Of a stretch of DNA of 19,161 bases, positions 8,142 through 16,077 are shown piece after piece. The position numbers and the translations under genes were made by a program. Source of the stretch: Methanobacteriaceae archaeon (GTDB lineage Archaea; Methanobacteriota; Methanobacteria; Methanobacteriales; Methanobacteriaceae); assembly GCA_030681145.1 (NCBI GenBank), contig JAUXXK010000083.1:1-19161 (forward strand), read 5' to 3'. How positions within the stretch are numbered: position 1 is the first letter of the stretch; the number at the start of each line of letters is the position of its first letter. The notes below the pieces were generated by a model. That model did not search any database. It saw nothing but the letters and a program-made list of their open reading frames with translations, and was not told where the DNA came from.

Positions 8142-8921
8142 CTAATTAATCCAACTATCCATTAATTTCAAATCAGCGGTACAATCAAGTGAAATTGGAG
8201 TTAACGTAGCCTTATTTTCTATTTTTAATGTGTGAACATCCGTTCCAGGAACATCATCTTCAACAGGATCTCCATCCAGCCAATAATATGGCCTTCCTCT
8301 AGGATCCAGTCTTTTCTGAATATGTACATTATACATCCGATGACCCAATTTTGTTATAGCCACCTCATCATCACAATCCACATTAGATGGAATATTCAGA
8401 TTTACTAAATCAACACCTTTTGGTAAGCCTTTTTCTAGAATATTCTGAGCTACTTTACGTGTAATCTTCATAGCCTTAGAAAAGTCCAAATCAACATGAC
8501 CATCATGAAACTTTATATCGCCCTGATTAACCTGAATTGATACTGAAAGAGAGGGAATTCCATTTACAGCAGCTTCCATAGCTGCTCCAATTGTACCAGA
8601 AGTAGTTAATTCAGATTTTCCAAGATTTTCACCAATATTTATGCCGGATATTACCAGATCCGGTTTTTTATCTAATAGTTCAAATATGCCTATTATTACT
8701 GCATCTGTAGGAGTACCGGAAACAGCATAAGCTTCAGATCCATCGTTTAAATTAGTGGCTGTGACTCTTATTGGTTCAAATAAGGTTAATGCATGTCCAA
8801 TTCCACTTTGTTGTGTTGCAGGGGCAACTACACTTATATCTCCCAATCCTTCAACTGCATCTTTAGTAGCAATTATTCCAGAGGAGTTCACACCATCATC
8901 ATTGGTTATCAAAATTCGCAT
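8142..8921 (-). CDS. surE: 5'/3'-nucleotidase SurE
   Basis: Metal-dependent phosphatase acting on nucleoside 5'- and 3'-monophosphates, and in some members on short polyphosphate. Starts MRILITNDDGVNSSGI, where N7-D8-D9 are the metal ligands at the SurE N-terminus. It also carries the diagnostic SGTPTDAV and ISGINIGENLG, with the metal-binding asparagine in SGIN. The 259 residues match the family. The ATG at 8919-8921 follows GGTGAGAG. It is a lone gene on the minus strand, 130 bases from the broken ligase gene upstream of it. Confidence 0.95.
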   Translation of the reverse strand: MRILITNDDGVNSSGIIATKDAVEGLGDISVVAPATQQSGIGHALTLFEPIRVTATNLNDGSEAYAVSGTPTDAVIIGIFELLDKKPDLVISGINIGENLGKSELTTSGTIGAAMEAAVNGIPSLSVSIQVNQGDIKFHDGHVDLDFSKAMKITRKVAQNILEKGLPKGVDLVNLNIPSNVDCDDEVAITKLGHRMYNVHIQKRLDPRGRPYYWLDGDPVEDDVPGTDVHTLKIENKATLTPISLDCTADLKLMDSWIN

Positions 8922-9051
8922 TTATCTCTCACCATTTCTTCCTTTTTTATCATATTTTCTGTTATGTTTAACCACCTTATTACAATTCAGGTAAAATAAT
9001 AGTTATATGAAAAGTAGAATCACTTTCAAAATAGGTATTTGCATTCATTTA

Positions 9052-9938
9052 TTAATTATTCCATCTAAATCTTACCCAAACTGGTGCCCTGGGTGAATGA
9101 TTAATAATCTCTTGAACATGTATTTCTGCTGATAGTGGCTTATTACTAATTAAAAGTTCTGAAAATACATTTCCTGGAATTTTAATATTTAATGGGGCTT
9201 GATTTTTTTTTAAAATATTCAATATATACTTACGATCATTATCAGTGAATCCCGTCCCTACCTTTCCAAAAAATTTTCCATCTTTTTTGAGAATCAAAGC
9301 TCCAAAGGCTTGGCTTCCAGCACTTTTAGTAGCACCAATTACTTTAAAATCGATAGTATCTTGTTTTTTTATCTTAATCCACTTTCCAGACCTTTTAACA
9401 GGTTCATATGCGGAATAAGTTTTTTTTTTAATACAATTCCCTCAAAACCTGCCTTTAAATTATAATCCAGATGTTTTTTTAAATCATTTAATTCCTGAAA
9501 ATTAACTAGATTAATAAATTCATCTAAATGAACTGCTTTTAAAAGCAAGGATTTTCGTTCTATTAAAGGAATTTTCAGTACATCTTTGCCATCCCAGTTT
9601 AAAATATCGAATATATTGTAAGTAGCTGGTATCTTACGAGACAATATACTTATTTTGAATTTATTTTCTACATTACGCTTTAAAAGCTGTCTAAATCCAC
9701 CTATAATAGTTATTTCACCGTCTAGTATCCAATTGTCGCCATTTATATTTTTTTTTAAAGCAGAAACTATTTCTGGAAATTTATAAGAAACTTGAATATC
9801 TCTACGTGTCCATAATGTTATATTATCCCCTTTACGTTGCGCAATCAATCTTTCACCATCATATTTAGGTTCTAATAGCCAAGGTTCTTCTAAATTAATA
9901 TTATTGCTTTTTAACTGAGCTAGCATGGGTTCTATCAT
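9052..9938 (-). pseudogene. ATP-dependent DNA ligase of the LigD type, frameshifted and C-terminally truncated
   Basis: Read 5' to 3' on the minus strand, the first part (9938 to about 9430) begins MIEPMLAQL. It carries ligase motif I EPKYDGER with the AMP-accepting lysine at K25, motif III WILDGEI, the stretch YNIFDILNWDG, and motif IV FEGIVLKK. The frame then shifts at a run of ten A on the coding strand (T-run 9420-9429) and ends at 9369. In the second frame motif V, RSGKWIKIKK, follows immediately, with OB-fold sequence (VGTGFTD) to the stop at 9052. The end, PVWVRFRWNN, stops where LigD ligases continue for roughly 30 residues to motif VI (RHPSFKGLR-like), so the 3' end is probably lost too. 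The ATG starts one base after the ku stop. Total coding length about 295 codons. Confidence 0.8.
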
Positions 9939-9939
9939 T

Positions 9940-10703
9940 TTAAACACCGTCCAGCATCTTTTCAAGTTCTAATTCAACAGAACGTGTTTCAGGAGTTTTT
10001 ATTGATTCTAATTCCAATTCATCCCCCAAAGCTTTTCTCTCTATTAATTTTTTAACTTCAGCAGTATATTCTTCCTGGTATTCTGACCAATTAAATTTAA
10101 ATGTCATTTTTTCAATAACTTTAACTCCTTTTTCCACTAAATCAGGTTTAACTTCAGTATCTATAATTTCTATTTCTTTTGAAGGCCTAATTTGTTCTTG
10201 ATAATACATTTGTTTCAGAAGAAAGCCTTTGTCATAGGATTCAAGCATTCCAATATATTCATTTGTTCTTGATACCCATTTAACTACCACAATCTTATTA
10301 ATTTTTTCCATAGCCTCTTTTAAAAGGATAAAACTCTTTCCTACACCTCTTTTTTTAACTGATTCCGTGCCAATATAATATGGTTTGCTCAATGCAACTA
10401 TGGGGATTTCATCTGCTTTGCAAAAACCAAGAATTTCCATTATTTTATTAGCAAAGGGTTTTAGGGATTCTAATTCTTCTTCGGTAAATTTAAAGCATTC
10501 ACCAGCATGAAATATCCTTTTACAATATCTTCTGCTTTGAGTTCTTCGCCGTCCTTTTCACAAACCTTTTTGTATCTTACCCTGCCACAATCCGTTTTAT
10601 GCACTTGGTGAAAGCCCACATGCAGGTTTTCACTAGTAGCATATGTTCTAATGGGAATAAGAATTGTACCAAAAGATAGATATCCTGACCAAATTGACCT
10701 CAA
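9940..10703 (-). pseudogene. ku: Bacterial-type Ku protein with an internal frameshift
   Basis: Homodimeric Ku binds double-strand DNA ends for non-homologous end joining. The N-terminal piece starts at TTG 10701-10703 behind GGAGGGG and reads MRSIWSGYLSFGTILIPI, then FHQVHKTDCGRVRYKKVC and EDIVKGY, a textbook Ku beginning. It runs into a stop at 10470. The matching continuation in another frame (GECFKFTEEELESLKP, then SKPYYIG) runs to 9940 and covers the rest of the beta-barrel and a charged C-terminal arm. The shift lies near 10510-10514. One missing base restores the frame, but a loss of four bases (restoring an extra codon, KGYEF) fits the remembered family spacing better. Combined length is about 254 codons, normal for this family. 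It is followed by the ligase gene one base later. Confidence 0.82.
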
Positions 10704-11247
10704 ACTAACCCCTCCTTAATATTATTGTTTAATTCTTTTCAGAATTATTTTTTTTGCTAGAATTTTAATTAATCTTGTAGAAACTTCAATAAACCCACCT
10801 TGTAACCATTTTTAGCTTCTTAAAAATTATTAATGTTTTTTAAGTCCTATAATAAGCCATATAGGGCAAATACCAGGTTATTTTAATATATTTGAAAAAA
10901 TAAGGAACAATATAAGTTTTTATAATTTTTTAAATTAAATTAAATAATTAAGTAAGGATTAAATATTATTTTAAACCATAATAATTAAATAAATTGTCAA
11001 TAAACATTTAAAAAAAAAATTATGGCAAAAAAAATTTATTATGAGAGCCTATATTGAATCTAGGATATTTTAATAAGTTTCATCAAAAAATAGTTGCCAA
11101 TTTTTAATATCATAACTCTAAAAGAAAAATTAATTAGTGACCCTAAAAAGTAAATATTAATTATAACCTATTTATAATAATATTAAGGATTAATAGATTA
11201 TAATCTATTTTAGGGCAATAATCTTCATCCTCCAGAAGGTGGAAAAC
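10704..11247. other. AT-rich divergent spacer between ku and the membrane nuclease-fold gene
   Basis: There are no credible coding frames in these 544 bases. The part next to ku holds its ribosome binding site (AAGGAGGGG, near 10707-10715). The right end holds the TATA-like box and 18-bp palindrome listed separately. CCCTAAAA at 11141-11148 is an inverted match to TTTTAGGG at 11208-11215, flanking that promoter region. The middle is low-complexity A/T. Confidence 0.55.
11171..11209 (+). promoter_or_regulatory. Candidate promoter with an 18-bp perfect palindrome (operator candidate)
   Basis: TTTATAATAA (11171-11180) resembles an archaeal TATA box. AATAGATTATAATCTATT (11192-11209) is a perfect 18-bp palindrome without a spacer, about 20-25 bases downstream, so it would cover the predicted transcription start. 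It lies 38 bases before the TTG start of the downstream gene. A dimeric repressor site is the natural reading, but this is inference from symmetry and position. Confidence 0.45.
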
Positions 11248-12045
11248 TTGGAGAAAAGCAGACTAGTCGAATTCATGGCAAAAATAATGGAAGAATCCGG
11301 TTTTAAAGTTTATAAAGATTTTAGAACTTCTAGACACCTAATAGATATTTATGGAGTTTTACCCACGGTTCTAGGAGATATAGGAGTTGTAGTTGCTTGT
11401 AAAAACTATGATGAAAAATGGAATGTGGGTTTAGATGTTTTAAAAGAAATGGAAATGGTTGCAAAAACTTTGAAGGCATCGAAAGTTGTAATCGTAACTA
11501 CCTCGGGTTATAGTTCACAGTCTATTAACTATGCCGCCCGAAGAAATATTAAATTGATTGATCGGGAAATGCTACTTAATCTAGCCCAAAAATTCTCTAA
11601 AAAGACTTCAGAACTCATTGATTCAGAAAATGAAGAATATGATGACTACCATAAATATGAAGAAAGTGAAGAAGTTGCTGAAGTTTATACGCCTTCAAGA
11701 AGCTCATCAAAAGGATCTTTTTTTCATCATGATAAAAAAGGATCTTTAAATCGAAAAAGAGATCAAATTAAATCATCATGGATACCTGCACTGAGAGGAA
11801 TATTTAGTAACACAGTAGTACTGATTTTAGTAGTTATATGTTTATCTTACGTGATTACCGCCGCAGTAGGTGCTTTTTCTAATCCCAATAAAGGAGTTTT
11901 AGGTGTTTTAAAATTTTTCCTTTCTGCAATACTCTCATACGGCCTTGTTTACGCATTAGAAAATAGAAGCACGGTTATATTAATGAAAGGTACGACAGTA
12001 TTCTTTGTTTCACTATTCATATCAATATTATTAATTATTTTCTAA
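11248..12045 (+). CDS. Mrr/REase-fold domain protein with three C-terminal membrane segments
   Basis: 265 residues. Residues 1-115 resemble the Mrr-type PD-(D/E)XK nuclease fold: helix LVEFMAKIMEESGFKV, then IDIYG (D33), VVVACKNY (K52), a helix, VVIVTTSGYSSQSINYA, and IKLIDREML. In typical Mrr domains the residue two before the lysine is Gln or Glu (QCK). Here it is Ala50, so catalysis is doubtful. An acidic linker (about 121-145) and a basic Ser-rich stretch (150-176) lead to hydrophobic segments at about 188-210, 216-237 and 242-265. The start is TTG at 11248, with AGGTGG correctly spaced before it. The GTG at 11239 overlaps that site. Function is unknown. Candidates are a membrane-tethered DNA or nucleic-acid sensor or a defence effector. 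Confidence 0.75.
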   Translation: MEKSRLVEFMAKIMEESGFKVYKDFRTSRHLIDIYGVLPTVLGDIGVVVACKNYDEKWNVGLDVLKEMEMVAKTLKASKVVIVTTSGYSSQSINYAARRNIKLIDREMLLNLAQKFSKKTSELIDSENEEYDDYHKYEESEEVAEVYTPSRSSSKGSFFHHDKKGSLNRKRDQIKSSWIPALRGIFSNTVVLILVVICLSYVITAAVGAFSNPNKGVLGVLKFFLSAILSYGLVYALENRSTVILMKGTTVFFVSLFISILLIIF

Positions 12046-12114
12046 TTAATTATTTAATAAATTCCATTATTTTTATTAATCTATAAAAAAAAGACCATAT
12101 AATATATTTAAAGA

Positions 12115-12186
<72 letters not shown>

Positions 12187-12258
12187 CGTTTTTAATTAAA
12201 TTATTTAATTTAAAAATATTTTTGAAATAAAATGAAAAAAAAATTATTAAAACTATAA

Positions 12259-12330
<72 letters not shown>

Positions 12331-12650
12331 CTCGAGTACATCACATTTTGAACGGCTGCCTATATAAACTTTTCCGATATGAACTAATATTATGACAATC
12401 TTCAAAGTAATGCCAAATATATTTATTTTCTAAAAAATATTAAAATTCTCTATTTAAAAATGTTATTTCTTTAGTAAATAAATAAATTAGCAATAATTTA
12501 TATTTAATAATGTTATAATAAAAATTTGAAATACAATTTTTATCAAAAGATTATTTACTTCTTTAATCTGTTTTTCTTTGATAGATTTAAAAAGTGATCT
12601 TACTAAAATAATTAAATTGATACAATAATGAATTCATCGAGGTAATAATC
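12331..12650. other. Spacer between the tRNA pair and ilvE
   Basis: These 320 bases hold the tRNA promoter at 12361-12376 and, at the far end, the ilvE ribosome binding site (GAGGTAAT just before the ATG). The intervening A/T-rich sequence contains no credible frame and no obvious symmetry. Confidence 0.6.
12361..12376 (-). promoter_or_regulatory. BRE/TATA promoter of the tRNA-Val pair
   Basis: On the minus strand, CGGAAAAGTTTATATA gives a purine-rich BRE followed by a strong archaeal TATA box. The TATA element ends 31 bases before the mature 5' end of tRNA-Val(UAC), so transcription should start about 5-10 bases ahead of the tRNA. This is the clearest promoter in the window. Confidence 0.75.
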
Positions 12651-13571
12651 ATGGCATGGGATGAAACAGGAAAAATTTGGTTTAATGGAAAATTAGTTGA
12701 TTGGAACGATGCAAAAATACACGTTCTATCTCATGTTGTTCATTATGGATCAAGTGTTTTTGAAGGAATACGCTGTTACCAAAATAAAAAAGGTTCTGCT
12801 GTTTTCCGATTAGAAGAACACATTGAAAGATTGTTCGATTCTGCAAGAATTTACAGAATGGAAATCCCATATACTCAAGCAGAAGTTTGTGAAGGAATAT
12901 TAGATACCATAAAATCCAATTCCCTAAAAAGTTGTTATATACGGCCTGTAATATTTAGAGGTAAAGGTGAACTGGGAGTAAATCCACTTAATAGTCCTTT
13001 AGAAGTTGTTATTGCTGCATGGGAGTGGGGAAGTTATCTTGGACAAGAAGCTCTTGAAAAAGGAGTTGATGTTGGAATTTCAACTTGGAGGCGTATGGCC
13101 CCTAATACTTTACCTAATATGGCTAAAGCCGGTGCTAATTATATGAATTCACAATTAGTAAAAATGGAAGCACTTGAAAATGGATATGATGAGGGTTTAA
13201 TGCTGGATTATCAAGGTATGGTAAGTGAAGGTAGTGGAGAAAATATTTTCATTATCAAAGATGATGTAATTTACACACCTTCCATGTCTTCTTCAGTTTT
13301 AAAAGGAATTACCCGAGATTCCGTGATAAAATTAGCTCAAAAAATGAATTTAGAAGTTAGGGAAGAGCAACTGCCTCGAGAAATGTTATATGTTGCTGAT
13401 GAAATTTTCTTTACAGGTACTGCGGCAGAGATAACTCCTATTCGTTCCGTGGATAAAATTATTATAGGATCTGGTAAGCGCGGACCTGTTACTGAAAAAC
13501 TACAAAAAACATTTTTCCAGGTACTTAACAGTGAAATAAATGATTATTTCAGCTGGCTGACTTATTTATAA
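12651..13571 (+). CDS. ilvE: Branched-chain amino acid aminotransferase
   Basis: PLP enzyme that transfers the amino group from glutamate to the 2-oxo acids of valine, leucine and isoleucine, the final step of the pathway begun by ilvBNC here. Fold-type IV signatures are clear. HVVHYGSSVFEGIRCY is near residue 28, and the PLP lysine is K159 in PNMAKAGANYMNS, the same position as in the well-known enterobacterial enzyme. EGSGENIF follows at 193-200, then FFTGTAAEITPI. The 306 residues fit the family. ATG with GAGGTAAT upstream. It stands alone, followed by a long inverted repeat. Confidence 0.97.
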   Translation: MAWDETGKIWFNGKLVDWNDAKIHVLSHVVHYGSSVFEGIRCYQNKKGSAVFRLEEHIERLFDSARIYRMEIPYTQAEVCEGILDTIKSNSLKSCYIRPVIFRGKGELGVNPLNSPLEVVIAAWEWGSYLGQEALEKGVDVGISTWRRMAPNTLPNMAKAGANYMNSQLVKMEALENGYDEGLMLDYQGMVSEGSGENIFIIKDDVIYTPSMSSSVLKGITRDSVIKLAQKMNLEVREEQLPREMLYVADEIFFTGTAAEITPIRSVDKIIIGSGKRGPVTEKLQKTFFQVLNSEINDYFSWLTYL

Positions 13572-13610
13572 ATGATTTAGAAATAAGAATTATATAATTA
13601 AAATATATTA

Positions 13611-13653
13611 ATTATAACTTATAACTTTTAAATTATTAGTTATAAGTTATAAT
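13611..13653 (+). repeat. 16-bp perfect inverted repeat between ilvE and uppP
   Basis: ATTATAACTTATAACT (13611-13626) and AGTTATAAGTTATAAT (13638-13653) are exact reverse complements around an 11-base loop. Each arm is also a tandem repeat of a 7-base unit (TTATAAC). It starts 39 bases after the ilvE stop and ends 95 bases before the uppP ATG. It may form a hairpin at the ilvE 3' end or be a multi-half-site operator for uppP. No long T-run follows, so a simple terminator is not certain. Confidence 0.55.
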
Positions 13654-13748
13654 ATAATATGAATTATTGATATTAAGTCTTTAATTAAATTTTAAAGTGC
13701 TTAAAAAAATTATTTTAAAATTTTATATATTATATAATTGGTGATTTA

Positions 13749-14588
13749 ATGGATATTTTACAAGCAATAATAATAGGAATAGTGCAAGGATTAACTGAAT
13801 TCTTACCAATAAGCAGCTCAGCACATCTTGTTTTTATTCAAAAAATTATGAATGTTCAGTCTAGTTTAGCTTTTGATACAGTTTTACATGTTGGAACTCT
13901 AGTCGCCGTATTTGCATATTTCTGGAATGACATTATTAAAATGTTAAAGTCATTTTTTTCCAGCCTTAGAGATTTAACACGTGGAGAATTTAAAAAAACC
14001 TTTCAGGAAGATCCATATAAAAAACTAGCATGGTTATTAATAATTGGTACCATACCTGCGGGTTTAGCTGGTGTTCTGTTAAAGAGTACATTTGAAAATT
14101 TATTCGATAATTTACCAGCTGTGAGTATATTTTTAATAGTAACTGGTTTCTTACTCTGGGGATCCGAAATGGTGAGTAGGAGGATAAATCCTGAAGACAA
14201 AAAATCAATTAATAATTTAAGAATTAAAGACTCATTGATAATAGGTATTGCTCAGGCTTGTTCAATAGCACCAGGAATATCTAGATCAGGAGCAACAATC
14301 TCTATTGGATTAATATTAGGTTTAGAAAGAGAATTAGCTGCAAAATACAGTTTTTTACTATCCATACCTGCAATATTAGGTGCAGCACTAATACAAACTA
14401 CGGATATTACTACAGCAATGGATGTAAATACAACTGTATTTGTTACGGGGTTTGTTGCAGCAGCCATTTCAGGTTATGTGGCTATTAAAATCATTTTAAA
14501 ATTAATAAAAGAAAAAAATCTCCTTATATTCGCATATTACTGCTGGATAGTAGGAATAGCTGCTTTAATTATTACGTATGTAATTTAA
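13749..14588 (+). CDS. uppP: Undecaprenyl-diphosphatase family protein (UppP/BacA)
   Basis: Integral membrane phosphatase that recycles polyprenyl diphosphate to the monophosphate carrier. In an archaeon the substrate is presumably a dolichyl or other polyprenyl diphosphate used for glycosylation or pseudomurein assembly (inference). Family motif 1, GLTEFLPISSSAH, is at residues 14-26 (E17), and motif 2, PGISRSGAT, at 175-183 (R179). The first glutamate of the bacterial EGLTE pattern is Q13 here, a common variant. Strongly hydrophobic, with about seven or eight membrane segments in 279 residues. The ATG follows GGTGAT at 13740-13745. The gene is convergent with the CobT-like gene, 57 bases away. 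Confidence 0.94.
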   Translation: MDILQAIIIGIVQGLTEFLPISSSAHLVFIQKIMNVQSSLAFDTVLHVGTLVAVFAYFWNDIIKMLKSFFSSLRDLTRGEFKKTFQEDPYKKLAWLLIIGTIPAGLAGVLLKSTFENLFDNLPAVSIFLIVTGFLLWGSEMVSRRINPEDKKSINNLRIKDSLIIGIAQACSIAPGISRSGATISIGLILGLERELAAKYSFLLSIPAILGAALIQTTDITTAMDVNTTVFVTGFVAAAISGYVAIKIILKLIKEKNLLIFAYYCWIVGIAALIITYVI

Positions 14589-14645
14589 TTTTAATCAAAT
14601 TAATAATTTCTTTTTTTAGAATAAAAATTAAATGGTAAAGAATAT

Positions 14646-15716
14646 TTAAAAAATTTTTTTACATAGATTTTCTATTTCTTGAAGTATTTGATGAATATCC
14701 GTTCCTTGTAAAATAGCAGCCATAATGGCACCTCCAGCTCCAACACCCTCCTTAACGGATCCAGAAAGATATCTTTGAAGGTTTTCATTATCAGATTCAT
14801 GAAAAAGGGGATCAGTCGCATAAAGAGAAATTTCACCAATTTGTTTTAATATATGCTGAATATTGGAATTATCATCTTCAACCACAAAAATTGTGGTAGC
14901 AATACATACTTGTGAAAAATCAAAATCAGGTTGTAAAGATTTAATCAAAGCACATACAGCTGTCATTTGTGTGCCTCCCGCCAAAGTAACTGGTATTTCA
15001 CTACCCATTATCAAACCTGCTACAGCAGGAATCATAGGATCTCCAACAGCTTCGACTGCCTTAAAAGGATCTGAAACTTTCTCCCCCCATTTAATCCCCG
15101 CAGCTTTCAATCCTTCATTTACAACTTTTTTCTTCAAATCGTGAGGATTTTCAATTAAACTACCGCTAACTTTAAAGCTAGCATCGTACCCTAATGCTGT
15201 TAAAACTCCCAATGCGGTGGTAGTGCCAGCAGGTGTACTTTCACCTATTATCAAATGATCCGTGAGATTAGAAAGCATCCCTGCTAATATTTTTCCATTT
15301 TCAAATATTTTTTTAGGATTATGTACTGCTTTTCCAGTTCTAATGTCTTTTCCTGGAATTTCACCAAGGTTTATATAAGGAAGATCTGGTTTGACAAGAA
15401 CGCCAGCGTTTGCAACCATAAAAGGAATTTTTGCAAGATTTAATGCCGCTTTAGTTATAATAGCTGGTGTGGGTGCGGATCCTCCCTCGGACACAGTTTT
15501 AGGGATTTCAGTAAGGCAAAGAGGCCTATCGTGCACTATCATTTCCACATCAGCTGCAGGTGTATATTCAGTTAAATCAGGGCTGGCGCCGGCACCTGTG
15601 ATTCCAGGTATTTTTGAAGTTGCTGTAGTAGCAATAGTACATAAGAATAATGATTTTTTATCTATCAAATTATCTATAAATTCGGTTGAACCATAAACAG
15701 TTAATCCATCATACAT
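14646..15716 (-). CDS. Archaeal CobT-like phosphoribosyltransferase (UPF0284)
   Basis: Resembles nicotinate-nucleotide-dimethylbenzimidazole phosphoribosyltransferase, which activates the lower-ligand base of cobamides. Methanogens use 5-hydroxybenzimidazole, so that base is the likelier substrate (inference). Glycine-rich motifs are visible: GITGAGASPDLTEYTPAADVE near residues 38-58, GESTPAGTTTALGVLTALGY in the middle, GDPMIPAVAGLIMG, then LAGGTQM, and VGAGGAI near the end. The start is ATG at 15714-15716, with AGGTGA upstream. A GTG three codons earlier forms part of that site. The 356 residues suit the family. It is divergent from kae1-bud32 and convergent with uppP. Confidence 0.88.
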   Translation of the reverse strand: MYDGLTVYGSTEFIDNLIDKKSLFLCTIATTATSKIPGITGAGASPDLTEYTPAADVEMIVHDRPLCLTEIPKTVSEGGSAPTPAIITKAALNLAKIPFMVANAGVLVKPDLPYINLGEIPGKDIRTGKAVHNPKKIFENGKILAGMLSNLTDHLIIGESTPAGTTTALGVLTALGYDASFKVSGSLIENPHDLKKKVVNEGLKAAGIKWGEKVSDPFKAVEAVGDPMIPAVAGLIMGSEIPVTLAGGTQMTAVCALIKSLQPDFDFSQVCIATTIFVVEDDNSNIQHILKQIGEISLYATDPLFHESDNENLQRYLSGSVKEGVGAGGAIMAAILQGTDIHQILQEIENLCKKIF

Positions 15717-16077
15717 TATTTTCACCTATTCCTCATAGTTTATTTGTGGGGGATATTAATATGATTTTTTATGAAACTTTTTGAAAATATGGTAATTAAA
15801 AAATTAATGACAATTCTAAAATTTTAAAAATAGACATTAGAATGATATACTATAATATCATAAGAAAAAAAACGAATATAAAAAAGTATTTAGAACTTTA
15901 TAAATTAATGTATATATATCAAATTACTAATTTAAAAAAAATCTATTTATTGTTAATTTATGTTAAATCATTAATTGTCTCCATAAATAGAATAAGAGGA
16001 ATAATTAAACTACTAATTAATAGTAATACATTATAAAACATAATATTTGTTAATAATTATTTTTAAGAGGATTTATA
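15717..16077. other. AT-rich divergent promoter spacer, cobT-like gene to kae1-bud32
   Basis: These 361 bases contain a 64-codon frame (15842-16036) of mostly Ile, Lys, Leu, Asn and Tyr, which looks like chance in A/T-rich DNA. TTATAAAA at 16031-16038 is a plausible TATA box for kae1-bud32, and GAGG before the 16078 ATG is its ribosome binding site. No other structure was seen. Confidence 0.5.

Noticed and set aside
10846..10863. CCTAT/ATAGG symmetry in the ku upstream spacer
   Set aside because: Only five base pairs, easily due to chance in this composition.
15842..16036. 64-codon plus-strand frame before kae1-bud32
   Set aside because: Composition is dominated by Ile, Lys, Leu, Asn and Tyr as expected from random AT-rich DNA. 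It has no ribosome binding site and occupies a divergent promoter region.
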